Source: Anaerocolumna aminovalerica (lineage in GTDB: Bacteria > Bacillota > Clostridia > Lachnospirales > Lachnospiraceae). Taken from it: DNA of 64,000 bases. Positions 36,941 to 45,332 of the stretch are shown here, in pieces (position 1 is the stretch's first letter; every line of letters begins with the position of its first letter). Made by a program: the position numbers and the translations under genes. Below the pieces are notes generated by a model. The model saw only the letters and a list, made by a program, of their open reading frames with translations. It was not told the DNA's origin and made no database searches. The DNA is taken from positions 1 through 64,000 of the forward strand of contig NZ_FOWD01000010.1 of NCBI RefSeq assembly GCF_900115365.1, written 5' to 3'.

Positions 36941-36998
36941 GAATAAAATAATTTTTTAACGATTGATGGGATATGATCAATTGTTTGAAGGAATTTGC

Positions 36999-37886
36999 AT
37001 GAGTAATTTGAATTATAGAGTTTATCCGGCTCAGATGGAAACCCAGTCTTTTGGAAGATTACGGGTAGATTGTACTACCGATGTTGGTTTTAGGCCAATT
37101 TCCAATGCAACTGTAGAAATAGCTTCTACAGGAAATCCCGGTAATGTGATAGAAACAATAACTACCAATGAAATAGGGCGGACAGGTGAAATAGAACTTC
37201 CTGCACCTCCCATTGAATATAGTCTGGAACCGGTAATAGAACAGCCTTATTCGGAATACAACATAAGAGTAACTGCTCCCGGATTTGCACCAGTTGAAGT
37301 CAATGCAGCACAAATATTGCCGGATGTTACTTCAGACCAACCGGTAAGTATGGCTCCAAGTGAAGTTAGTGGCAGTGAATTATTTGTAGTGTTACCACAT
37401 ACCCTTTATTATGAATATCCGCCTAAAATAGCAGAAGATGAGATAAAAAGTGAGTTTGAAACCGGTGAAATTGTATTGGAAAGAGTAGTAGTTCCTGAAT
37501 TTGTAGTAGTTCATGACGGCCCTCCTTCTGATCCTTCTGCCACCAACCATTATGTAAGGTATCGTGATTATATTAAGAATGTAGCTTCCAGTGAAATCTA
37601 TGCTACTTGGCCTGAGGCTACCATTTATGCAAATGTATTAGCAATTATGTCATTTACATTAAACAGGGTATATACAGAGTGGTACCGGAATCAAGGCTAC
37701 AATTTTACAATAACCTCCTCTACTGCCTTCGATCATAAATGGATGAATGGCAGGAATATATATGATAATATAGGCGTGATAGTAGATTCTATATTCAACA
37801 ACTATCTTTCCAGACCGAACGTAAGACAGCCTATTCTGACACAATATTGTGACGGAAAAAATGTTCAGTGTCCTGGGTGGATGACC
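36999..37886 (+). pseudogene. sleC: Spore cortex-lytic enzyme SleC, 5' part (split by element)
   Basis: Encodes the first 296 residues of SleC, the cortex peptidoglycan hydrolase activated during clostridial germination. ATG 36999 follows GAAGGA. The family features are clear: an N-terminal beta-domain with EQPYSEYNI, then VVPEFVVVHDGPPSD, IKNVASSEIYATWPEATIYA, SFTLNRVYTEWYRNQGYNF, SSTAFDHKWMNGRNIYDN and LTQYCDGKNVQCPGWMT. The frame then runs into the element and stops after Ile-Leu (37893-37895). The missing C-terminus is at 62166-62543 in the matching frame. The coding part has no internal stop or frameshift, so excision would restore it. Confidence 0.93.
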
Positions 37887-37903
37887 ATATTGTAACAGGG
37901 TAT
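37879..37903. promoter_or_regulatory. attL of the sleC element
   Basis: Core GGATGACC (37879-37886), five bases, then the element arm GTAACAGGGTAT (37892-37903). The host side CCTGGGT completes half of the bacterial site. The central dinucleotide of the core is TG. Confidence 0.85.
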
Positions 37904-37930
37904 GTATGTAGAGGAAAAAAATATAGTGGC

Positions 37931-39397
37931 TTAACTGTAGTAATAATAAAAGTCGATAATTCCTTCTCTTTTATTGTAAACTATTTTCTCTATTATAGAT
38001 TTCATGGCTTTATTCTTAGTGATGTTATCTATTTTATCGTCGGTTATAATTTGATAAACTTCTTTGATTCTTTGAACCATTTCTGATGTATGATCCTTAT
38101 CTATATCATTTTTCAGTTGGTTAATCTGTTTCATAACATCTTCCTTTTCTTTTAGCAGCATTTCTTTGTTACGTTTATATTCTTCCAAGGTATCTATTCC
38201 GTTTACATAAGCATTTTTTACTCTTTTTTCTTTAGATAAAATTTTATTTAATTGCTGCTCTAATAATGTTGTATCGGACTTATACTCATGTTTGATTATT
38301 TCATATTCTACTTGTTCTGAAGCTATGATCTCTTCAAGGCTTTTCATAATATAGGGGATAAGAATATTTTCCGATACGCTGTTGCTTATGGGGCATTTGC
38401 CTTTATTATAGCCATTACATATAAATTGTCTGTATTTTGAACGGGTTGTGGTGGAAGAGGTCATGGTCCTGCCGCAATGGACGCATTTAATTAATCCCGA
38501 TAACCAATGCTTATACTCCGTAACAGGACGTGATTTACTTAAAGGAGCGTATTCTCTATTGAAACGTTCCTGGGCTTTTTCAAACAGTTCTTCAGAAATT
38601 ATTGGTTCCTGTTCTCCTTTTTCTATAATCCACTCAGATTCATCTTTCACTGTTCTGGAATCATTATGAACCCGGTTCCATCTGATATAACCCTTATATA
38701 TGGGATTTTGAATAATATATTCAACAGATCTGCGTTCAAATTTTTTGCCTTGCTTTGTTTTTAAGTTCAGAGCATTCAAATATTTTGCCAGTTGAAAGGA
38801 AGTAAGTCCTTCATAAACGTATTTATTAAAAATAGTTTTTACAATCTCCGCTTCCTCAGAAACAATTACTGGAATGGCTCCGTGATGCTCAATCCTATAA
38901 CCAATGGGCGGACTTGCCTGATAACCTCCTCTGAGGGCTTTTTCCGTCATACCTCTGTATACTTCACCGGATAGCCGGATGGAATAGTATTCATCCATCC
39001 ATTCTATGATTCTTTCTATAAGTGAACCAAAAGGGCCATCCACTAATGGCTCTGAAATACTGATAACATCCACACCATTCTTCTTCAATAAGGATTTATA
39101 AACGATACTTTCTTCTTGATTCCTGGCAAAACGAGAATATTTCCAAACCAGTATCACATGGAAAGGATGATCTTTTTGTTTAGCCAGTCCAATCATCTTT
39201 TGAAATTGTGGACGTTTGTCCGCTTTTTTTCCGGATATACCGTTTTCGATGAAAATATATTGTTCTGATACAATCATATTGTTTTTTTCTGCGTAATCCA
39301 GTAATAGACGTTTTTGAGCATCGGGAGAAAGTTCTTCCTGCTTATCGGTACTTACCCGGATATATAAGGCGGCTATCCTGGCAGATGCTGTTTGCAT
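37931..39397 (-). CDS. Large serine recombinase (element integrase/excisionase)
   Basis: A 488-residue site-specific recombinase. The start at 39397 (MQTASARI) has AAAGGAG eight bases upstream; a longer frame begins inside that site. Domains: resolvase catalytic domain (residues ~12-160) with the nucleophilic serine in YIRVSTDKQEE; recombinase domain with MTEKALRGGYQASPPIGYR; zinc ribbon with CVHCGRTM and FICNGYNKGKCP; then a coiled coil (~370-450) typical of integrases that need a directionality factor. It ends 45 bases from the attL core. A terminator separates it from the repressor operon, so it has its own control. No directionality factor was identified. Confidence 0.95.
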   Translation of the reverse strand: MQTASARIAALYIRVSTDKQEELSPDAQKRLLLDYAEKNNMIVSEQYIFIENGISGKKADKRPQFQKMIGLAKQKDHPFHVILVWKYSRFARNQEESIVYKSLLKKNGVDVISISEPLVDGPFGSLIERIIEWMDEYYSIRLSGEVYRGMTEKALRGGYQASPPIGYRIEHHGAIPVIVSEEAEIVKTIFNKYVYEGLTSFQLAKYLNALNLKTKQGKKFERRSVEYIIQNPIYKGYIRWNRVHNDSRTVKDESEWIIEKGEQEPIISEELFEKAQERFNREYAPLSKSRPVTEYKHWLSGLIKCVHCGRTMTSSTTTRSKYRQFICNGYNKGKCPISNSVSENILIPYIMKSLEEIIASEQVEYEIIKHEYKSDTTLLEQQLNKILSKEKRVKNAYVNGIDTLEEYKRNKEMLLKEKEDVMKQINQLKNDIDKDHTSEMVQRIKEVYQIITDDKIDNITKNKAMKSIIEKIVYNKREGIIDFYYYYS

Positions 39398-39436
39398 ATT
39401 ATCAACTCCTTTTTTCATTATATTGAGAAAAGGACA

Positions 39437-39467
39437 TAAAAATGCCCTGGTTTGAGAACCAGAGCAT
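39437..39467 (-). terminator. Terminator between ImmA and the recombinase gene
   Basis: On the minus strand GCTCTGGTT-loop-AACCAGGGC is followed by ATTTTT. It should end the repressor-ImmA transcript before the recombinase. Confidence 0.8.
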
Positions 39468-39517
39468 ATATTTTAGTATCGTATAGCGTAAACTATTTTC
39501 ACCAAAACTCACATCTA

Positions 39518-39976
39518 TTATATTAGTTTCATAACTCCGAGATAGGGTTCAAAATAAATTATGTAATTATCAACTGCAGTATATTCCCCATATTTACCCC
39601 TATAATATTTAATAGCATCATGTAAAAACTCTTCTGTAACATCTAAGTAATCAGCCATACTATATAAATTATGGCAGCCATATTCATAGGCTCTGATTAT
39701 TCCGGTTAGCCCTATTTGGTTATTATATGCCCATAACCTTGCTCTTAATTCTTGCTTCTTATTTCTCACATTCTGTAAATCTATAATGTTTCCCACAGTA
39801 GTATGATAATGTCCAAGTTCCTCTGCAAGGATACAAGCTTTTTCTTTTAATGTAGGCACATCTTTTTTAATTGCAATCTTTTTGTCAAAAATTCTACCCT
39901 TATTCCCCTGAAGAGGCTTTTCTTTTACGATCAGTCCATAATTGGATGCCTCTTCAAGCAGTTCATCATATGTCAT
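39518..39976 (-). CDS. ImmA/IrrE-family metallopeptidase
   Basis: A 152-residue product with the zinc-protease helix CILAEELGHYHTT, as in ICEBs1 ImmA and many prophage proteins that cleave their partner repressor. The start is uncertain: GTG at 39988, ATG at 39985 and ATG at 39976 all follow GGAGGG, and the last has the best spacing. It lies 12-24 bases downstream of the repressor gene, on the same transcript. It probably triggers induction by destroying the repressor after DNA damage or another signal. Confidence 0.88.
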   Translation of the reverse strand: MTYDELLEEASNYGLIVKEKPLQGNKGRIFDKKIAIKKDVPTLKEKACILAEELGHYHTTVGNIIDLQNVRNKKQELRARLWAYNNQIGLTGIIRAYEYGCHNLYSMADYLDVTEEFLHDAIKYYRGKYGEYTAVDNYIIYFEPYLGVMKLI

Positions 39977-40000
39977 ATATAACATCACCCTCCAATAAAA

Positions 40001-40426
40001 TTAGAAATTATCGTCATTCATGATATCATTATCATGCTGTAATTCTTCTTCTGTTGCGCCTTCTATGGCATGAGCTGCATTTACAACCAGGTGAGGTTTG
40101 TTACAACGGTTATACTCCATCTCTAAAACAGTATCTACGGTATGTTTACCTTTGTTATCAATGGAACGGTATTTATATAGGTGTGCTTCCTCAGATTTGG
40201 AAAGCTGAGGTTGCTCCCAGGGCTTTTCATCCCATCCCATTAGATATGAGGGAGAACATTGTAAGGCGTCAGCTAACAACTTAATTTTATCCCGCCTTAC
40301 ATTTTTGATCTCCCCGCTTTCATATCTTTGTATAGTTGGTGTACTAACTCCAACTATTTTTGCTAATTCATCCATAGTCATATTTAATTCCAAACGCCGA
40401 TTTTTTATCTTATCTTTAAATTCCAC
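40001..40426 (-). CDS. Lysogeny repressor (HTH XRE family)
   Basis: A 141-residue protein with an N-terminal Cro/C1 helix-turn-helix (residues ~6-60: NMTMDELAKIVGVSTPTIQR) and an acidic C-terminal tail, with no LexA-type protease domain. It should bind the TTRCGTwwACGYAA operators clustered at 40493-40573. GTG at 40426 is the likely start. A minus-strand promoter (TTGCAT, 17 bp, TATTTT; 40455-40483) serves it. ImmA follows and would be its antagonist. Confidence 0.88.
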   Translation of the reverse strand: MEFKDKIKNRRLELNMTMDELAKIVGVSTPTIQRYESGEIKNVRRDKIKLLADALQCSPSYLMGWDEKPWEQPQLSKSEEAHLYKYRSIDNKGKHTVDTVLEMEYNRCNKPHLVVNAAHAIEGATEEELQHDNDIMNDDNF

Positions 40427-40492
40427 TTTTCATCAACCTTTCTTGATTAATATTAAAATAACATATTTTTTACCAATATGCAATAGTAATTT

Positions 40493-40573
40493 TTGCGTAA
40501 AAGTAAAAAATATTTTGCGTTTATGTATTGACATATAAAATTAGAGGTGGTAACATAAGTTGCGTAAACGTAA
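40493..40573. promoter_or_regulatory. Repressor operators and divergent early promoter
   Basis: Three related near-palindromes: TTGCGTAAAAGTAA (40493-40506), TTGCGTTTATGTAT (40515-40528) and TTGCGTAAACGTAA (40560-40573). The rightward promoter is TTGACA (40528-40533), 17 bp, TAACAT (40551-40556), so the operators bracket it. The layout is a typical phage genetic switch. Confidence 0.75.
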
Positions 40574-40588
40574 GAAAGGAGACGGCTA

Positions 40589-40798
40589 ATGTTTGATAAA
40601 CTAAAATTCTTAGGAAAAATCAAAGAAAGGGGGAAAACAATTCAGGAGGTAGCTGATTTCCTGGGGATTAATCCAGCTACCCTTTATAGAAAGATGAATG
40701 GAGAAAGTGATTTCTATAGAGAAGAAATTCAGAAGTTGTGTGATTTTTTAAATTTTGAAGACCCAATGAAAATTTTTTTTGCTGAAAAAGTTACGTAA
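40589..40798 (+). CDS. Cro-like small HTH protein
   Basis: A 69-residue DNA-binding protein opening the early operon. The helix-turn-helix is IQEVADFLGINPATLYRKMN (residues ~18-37). It follows AAGAAAGGAG. Divergent from the repressor across shared operators, it probably plays the Cro/antirepressor role. A fourth operator copy overlaps its stop. Confidence 0.85.
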   Translation: MFDKLKFLGKIKERGKTIQEVADFLGINPATLYRKMNGESDFYREEIQKLCDFLNFEDPMKIFFAEKVT

Positions 40799-40804
40799 AC
40801 GCAA
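40791..40804. promoter_or_regulatory. Fourth repressor operator
   Basis: TTACGTAAACGCAA, the near-reverse complement of the sites at 40493-40573, spans the end of the cro-like gene and is followed by AAGAAAGGAG. That context (GTAAACG-AAGAAAGGAG) is duplicated from 40564-40581. Confidence 0.6.
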
Positions 40805-41001
40805 GAAAGGAGAGTGGGATAGAAGATGTAATTCTCCAAAATCAATGGAGAAACCCATAACTAAGTTTTTAAAGTATTTAGGTAACAAGGGAATCACTGG
40901 AACTGTAATTCCAAGATAAGTTATGCATATGAAATACACATATGAAAAGAATAGCAACAAGTACAGGCAGTAATACATAACTTATAAAGGGGTGGTTATT
41001 T

Positions 41002-41163
41002 TTGAAAGAGCTAACTATAAGAACCTTTGTAAAAATTAACGGTGATTATCAATTATGGGAGTCACTGTCAAGTGAAAAGCAAAATGAAATTGGTATATCA
41101 TTAAATGAAAGAGCTTTAAGAGCTATAGGTTATGTACCGGTTAAAAAAGAAAAAACTACTTAG
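41002..41163 (+). CDS. Small early protein, 53 residues
   Basis: TTG at 41002 follows AAAGGGGTGG. The product begins LKELTIRTFVKINGDYQLW and ends GYVPVKKEKTT. Similar short proteins occur in early regions of clostridial prophages; no function is known to me. The 40805-41001 stretch before it holds no convincing gene. Confidence 0.5.
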   Translation: MKELTIRTFVKINGDYQLWESLSSEKQNEIGISLNERALRAIGYVPVKKEKTT

Positions 41164-41187
41164 TCTGTATGAAGGAGGGAAAAAGGT

Positions 41188-41412
41188 TTGAACAATGAAG
41201 TAATTACAATCCAGGATTGTTTGGACATGTACGAAAAGAAGAACAGAGTTACAGTTTTAAGAAATGGACAAGTTGTTTCATTCAGTAGAGAGAAAAAAAG
41301 CTCACCGGAACCGCCATTCCAAAGTGAGCACATAACAAATTATTACAAGACCATTATAGCACGGAATCAGAAGGAAAACAAGATGGCAGTGGGTATCAGT
41401 GTATCCGATTAG
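41188..41412 (+). CDS. Hypothetical early protein, 74 residues
   Basis: TTG at 41188 follows GAAGGAGGG. It is a small, mainly hydrophilic protein (NNEVITIQDCLDMYEKKNRV near the start) without a recognised domain. It is part of the early operon between the switch and the DUF927 gene, 24 bases after the previous small gene. Confidence 0.55.
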   Translation: MNNEVITIQDCLDMYEKKNRVTVLRNGQVVSFSREKKSSPEPPFQSEHITNYYKTIIARNQKENKMAVGISVSD

Positions 41413-41565
41413 AAAAATACAGTTAGGATCAGATCAATCAATGTATAAGCGGATGCTATAATTTTATTTCATTATCAGATGAAGATATATGAGTAAAAAG
41501 ATAACTACCGGCTGGAAATACTAAATAATGGACAGAAGAAGGGCGCGAGGAGGTGTTATTAAGAT

Positions 41566-43344
41566 ATGGAGAATATTTCGGTTAAATATTTTACAAAAGC
41601 AGAGTTTAACACAGAAGAGCCCTATAGGTTATTGTTTCAACTCCGCAACAACAGATTTAAGTATAATCAAATATTTACCACACTATCAGAAAATGCCTCT
41701 GACGTAGGATTTAAGGGTTTTGGCAGAATGTTTAAAGCATTTACAGAAGAACGGGCTGACAAAGGTGTAGTTATAGATAATATTACAAAATTCGAAGGAC
41801 AAGAAATGGAACTTAAGACTGGTGAGTGGATTGCTGATGATTTTGGAGTCCGCAGGTGCAATGATCGAAACGGTGAAGATATAGCTTGTGTTCATCCCAT
41901 AATGCCTGTTGAGAGGCTTGTTAATATTGATACCGGGATTGAAAAATTAAAGATAGCTTTTCGGAAAGGGAATACCTGGAGAAAAGAAATATATGACAGA
42001 AGAACATTAGCCAGTGCTAATAATATATTAGATCTAGCTAATAATGGGGTAGCTGTTACTTCTGAGAATTCCAGATACCTGGTACGGTATATCCACGACA
42101 TTGAAAACCTTAACTATGATATTATTCCCCAAAAAAGTTCAGTAGGCAGATTGGGATGGATTAATGATGGATTCAGCCCATATATAAAGGACTTGATTTT
42201 TGACGGAGAAAATAATTTTAAAAAAATATTTAACGCTATAAAGACCAAAGGCAGCTTTGATGAATGGTTAAAGGTTGCAAGAGATGTAAGGGCAACTAAC
42301 TCTCCGGCCAGGATTGTACTTGCTGCAAGTTTTGCAAGTGTTCTTGTAAAAGTTTTAGGTAAGCTTAATTTTATGGTCCATCTTTGGGGAAGTACTGAAA
42401 CCGGTAAAACCCTTTCACTTTTCCTGGCTTCTTCCGTTTGGGCAAATCCAGGTGAAGATGGTTTTATACAGACGTTTAATGGTACTCAGGTTGGTATAGA
42501 ACTTTTAGAGGGATTTTTAAATAACTTGCCCCTTATTATGGATGAATTCCAGCTGGTTAAAGATAAGAAAATGTTTGAAAATACTGTCTACATGATATGT
42601 GAGGGAATTGGCAGATTAAGAGGTAAAAAGACAGGTGGATTGCAGGATACCCCAACATGGAAAAACTGTACATTAACATCAGGAGAATCACCTATCACTA
42701 ATAATTCAAGTGGTGGAGGTGCAGTAAATAGAATTATTGAAATGGAATGTAAAACAAAATTGTTTCATAATGCTCCTGAGGTTGCTGATATAGTGCGCAG
42801 AAATTATGGACATGCCGGTAAAGCCTTTGTTTTACTTTTAAATAATGATTTTGCTAAATCTATGGCAATGAAGTTATATAAGGAATTCTATGATTCATTA
42901 AGGGGGGATTCCACTGAAAAACAAACAATGGCCGCAGCTATGATTTTAACCGCTGATACTTTAGCCACTAAATGGATATTCACAGATGATAACCCGTTAA
43001 AGGTTGAAGATATAGAGCAATATCTTCATAGCAAGGAATCCGTTGATGTATGTGCAAGAGGGTATGAGTACCTGAAAGATATGCTGGCGGTAAATCAGTA
43101 TAAGTTTTTTGAGCCGGGTAAAGCTCCAATAAGCGAATATTGGGGAACTGTATCCGGTGGAAAAATCAATATTATTAAAAGCATATATGAAAAGATCTGT
43201 AATGAAGGCGGGTATGATCCAAAAGCAATAGCATCATGGATGAAACAGAGAAGTTATACAGAAACATCAGAAGATAGAGAGTACAAAAGAGTAAGCATAA
43301 ATGGAAGTAAAAAGTGGTGTGTTTGTATAAAAGAAACCAGGTAA
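41566..43344 (+). CDS. DUF927-domain ATPase (phage/plasmid replication type)
   Basis: A 592-residue protein. Its middle part has the DUF927 helicase-like core with Walker A WGSTETGKTLSLFL (near residue 275), Walker B-like NLPLIMDEFQLV, and GRLRGKKTGGLQ. Relatives act in replication of phages, plasmids and integrative elements, usually after a primase/toprim domain; no primase domain is evident here. Its place in a tailocin element suggests a relic of phage replication or amplification of the excised circle. The start follows GCGAGGAGGTG. Confidence 0.85.
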   Translation: MENISVKYFTKAEFNTEEPYRLLFQLRNNRFKYNQIFTTLSENASDVGFKGFGRMFKAFTEERADKGVVIDNITKFEGQEMELKTGEWIADDFGVRRCNDRNGEDIACVHPIMPVERLVNIDTGIEKLKIAFRKGNTWRKEIYDRRTLASANNILDLANNGVAVTSENSRYLVRYIHDIENLNYDIIPQKSSVGRLGWINDGFSPYIKDLIFDGENNFKKIFNAIKTKGSFDEWLKVARDVRATNSPARIVLAASFASVLVKVLGKLNFMVHLWGSTETGKTLSLFLASSVWANPGEDGFIQTFNGTQVGIELLEGFLNNLPLIMDEFQLVKDKKMFENTVYMICEGIGRLRGKKTGGLQDTPTWKNCTLTSGESPITNNSSGGGAVNRIIEMECKTKLFHNAPEVADIVRRNYGHAGKAFVLLLNNDFAKSMAMKLYKEFYDSLRGDSTEKQTMAAAMILTADTLATKWIFTDDNPLKVEDIEQYLHSKESVDVCARGYEYLKDMLAVNQYKFFEPGKAPISEYWGTVSGGKINIIKSIYEKICNEGGYDPKAIASWMKQRSYTETSEDREYKRVSINGSKKWCVCIKETR

Positions 43345-43392
43345 CTTGAAAATAGAAAATAAGAGCTACAGCTCGACCATTGAGCCCCATAA

Positions 43393-43639
43393 GTTCCCAT
43401 TAAAATAAAGAAGCGGGAACCAAAGAAATGTAGTAAATGCAATAGTTTAACGATATGGTTCCCTAAAATAACAGTTCCCGAGAAAAAGGATATAAAGAAA
43501 TTCACTTAAAAATAAGTACTGTATATGTCTTGCTTTTTGTACGTGGAAAAAAATGCAGGAACTTTGGGAACCGTTGTTACTAAAACCAATAGAAACAGGT
43601 AGTTAATCGGTTCCCAATTATATAAAAGATTATGGGAAC
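43393..43639. repeat. Cluster of seven GGGAAC/GTTCCC motifs
   Basis: The 6-mer occurs at 43393, 43415, 43458, 43474, 43566, 43610 and 43634, in mixed orientation, within 247 bases of otherwise non-coding AT-rich DNA. Several copies extend to GGGAACC. The arrangement suggests iterated binding sites, for example a replication origin beside the DUF927 gene or sites for an element regulator. Confidence 0.6.
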
Positions 43640-43672
43640 CTTGAGAACTTCTGGAACTGCAAGGAGGGAAAT

Positions 43673-43921
43673 ATGGCGGATACTAAGGAAAATATTCCAA
43701 CACCTGAACAAATAAGACTAATTTTTAAATATACCTATATGATATATGACAAATATAAAAATGCTAAATCAGATCAGGATTTTCAGAGCTTAGTTAAAGC
43801 ATGTCATGACTTACTAAGGCGGCTCCCTTTTAAGTTGTGCGAAAAGATTCTTTTGGAAATCTGTAATGTTATTGAAAAAGAATATAAAAACAGGTGCGGG
43901 TTAAAAACGCAAATGGATTGA
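43673..43921 (+). CDS. Hypothetical protein, 82 residues
   Basis: Follows GGAGGGAAAT. It is a helical, charged protein (FKYTYMIYDKYKNAKSDQDF; FKLCEKILLEICNVIEKEYK) with no recognised domain. It lies between the GGGAAC cluster and the late regulator. Confidence 0.6.
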   Translation: MADTKENIPTPEQIRLIFKYTYMIYDKYKNAKSDQDFQSLVKACHDLLRRLPFKLCEKILLEICNVIEKEYKNRCGLKTQMD

Positions 43922-44033
43922 ACTAAACGTTAAATTATTTTAAAGATTATGCACTGTAAGCTGCATAACTTTTGAATATGCAGTATGAAATGAATATTTC
44001 AGTAGTTACAACAATTAACGAAGGAGTGATATC

Positions 44034-44462
44034 TTGACAGAGAAAGATTTAAATCAATACAAAGCGATTAAAAAGGAAATTGCTGACCTAAATAGAAGAA
44101 TAAGAGAAACAAAAGAAGGAGAAGTAGTACATCTCGGTATTGTTAAAGGTTCTAGCAAAAACTTCCCATACAATACAAAAAACTTTCATATTAATGGAAT
44201 AGATCCCGAAGATGCAAGCAGGCGTCAGGAGCTGCTTGTGAAGCTTCTAAGACAAAGAGAAGCACAAAAGGATGAGTTACTTAAAAAACAAATGGAGATT
44301 GAAAATTACATATTTGGGATTAACGATAGTACTACAAGAACTATATTTAGAATGTATTTTATTGATGAACTAAGCCAATTGCAGATTGCTAACAGAACCG
44401 GATACGATCAAAGTGTTGTATCAAGGAAGATTAAGCAATACTTACGAAAAGAAAATGACTAA
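44034..44462 (+). CDS. Late-gene regulator with sigma-factor-like HTH (Xpf/ArpU type)
   Basis: A 142-residue protein with a charged coiled-coil N-terminal half and a C-terminal region-4-like helix-turn-helix (DELSQLQIANRTGYDQSVVS; residues ~115-135). It sits at the end of the early block, just before the late tail operon, the position of Xpf in PBSX and ArpU/RinA-like activators in phages. The TTG start follows AAGGAGTG. It probably switches on the tail genes; the exact target is unknown. Confidence 0.75.
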   Translation: MTEKDLNQYKAIKKEIADLNRRIRETKEGEVVHLGIVKGSSKNFPYNTKNFHINGIDPEDASRRQELLVKLLRQREAQKDELLKKQMEIENYIFGINDSTTRTIFRMYFIDELSQLQIANRTGYDQSVVSRKIKQYLRKEND

Positions 44463-44525
44463 TTTGAGAGTTTTATATTAAATATTTATAAGGGATTATA
44501 TGAAATCATAGCTATATAAAGAGGA

Positions 44526-45178
44526 CTTTACCACATTGCATAAACAGCATAATATTATGTGTTAAAATTGTATTATGGAAAGCTGTGGGTGAGAGTCGCC
44601 AGGAAGTTATTTGGTGTCAAAAGCAATCCTATATTCATTCTAAGAGATTGGAGCTTTTACCACATTGCATAAACAGCATAATATTGTGTGTTAAAATTGT
44701 ATTATGGAAAGCTGTGGGTGAGAGTCGCGGGAAGTTTTGGTGTCAAAACTAGCAATCCTATATTCATTCTAAGAGATTGGAGCTTTTACCATATTGCATA
44801 AACAGCATAATATTATGTATTAAAATTGTATTATGGAAAGTTGTGGGTTAGGATCACCTGGTATTTATTTGATGCCAAAGCTTAGAATTATTATATTCTT
44901 TCAATGAAATTGGGACTTTACCACATTGCATAAATAGCATAATATTATGTGTTAAAATTGTATTATGGAAAGTTGTGGGTGAATCACCTGGTATTTATTT
45001 GGTGTAAAAGATTAGAATTTAATCATTTTTTCTGAGAGATTGGGACCTTACCATATTGCATAAATAGCATAATATTACCTGTTAAAATTGTATTATGGAA
45101 AGGTGTAGGTGAGAGCCACCTGGAAGTTATTAAATGCCAAAGCTTAGCAAATATTATATTCTTCCTCAGAGCTTGGCA
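44526..45178 (+). repeat. Five tandem ~130-bp repeats
   Basis: Units start near 44526, 44655, 44784, 44916 and 45046. Each begins TTTACCACATTGCATAAAC or close to it and includes the palindrome CATAATATTATG, TTAAAATTGTATTATGGAAAG, and then GTGGGTGAG. Each ends in GAGATTGGAGC or similar. Units 1-2 are nearly identical; 3-5 diverge, mostly in the second half. No long open frame runs through. The array stands where terminase, portal and capsid genes would be in a related phage. Promoter arrays, small RNAs or a replication/partition site are possible. Confidence 0.85.
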
Positions 45179-45205
45179 CTTTTAATACTTTATATTTCCA
45201 TTCAT

Positions 45206-45239
45206 AAAGGCATTCTGTCTGTTTGACAGGGTGCCTTTT
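45206..45239 (+). terminator. Terminator after the repeat array
   Basis: AAAGGCA..CTGTC-loop-GACAG..TGCCTTTT folds into a bulged hairpin ending in TTTT. It would insulate the array from the downstream structural genes. Confidence 0.7.
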
Positions 45240-45332
45240 CATATCGTCACTTTGGTACTTCGGACGCTAACTGTAAAGACAAATAGGACCGGACTGAACC
45301 GGGTAAAAAATGAATTTGAAAGGGGAATAAAA

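Noticed and set aside
44526-45178. CRISPR array
   Set aside because: Units of ~130 bp are contiguous tandem repeats; there are no short repeats with unique spacers and no cas genes.
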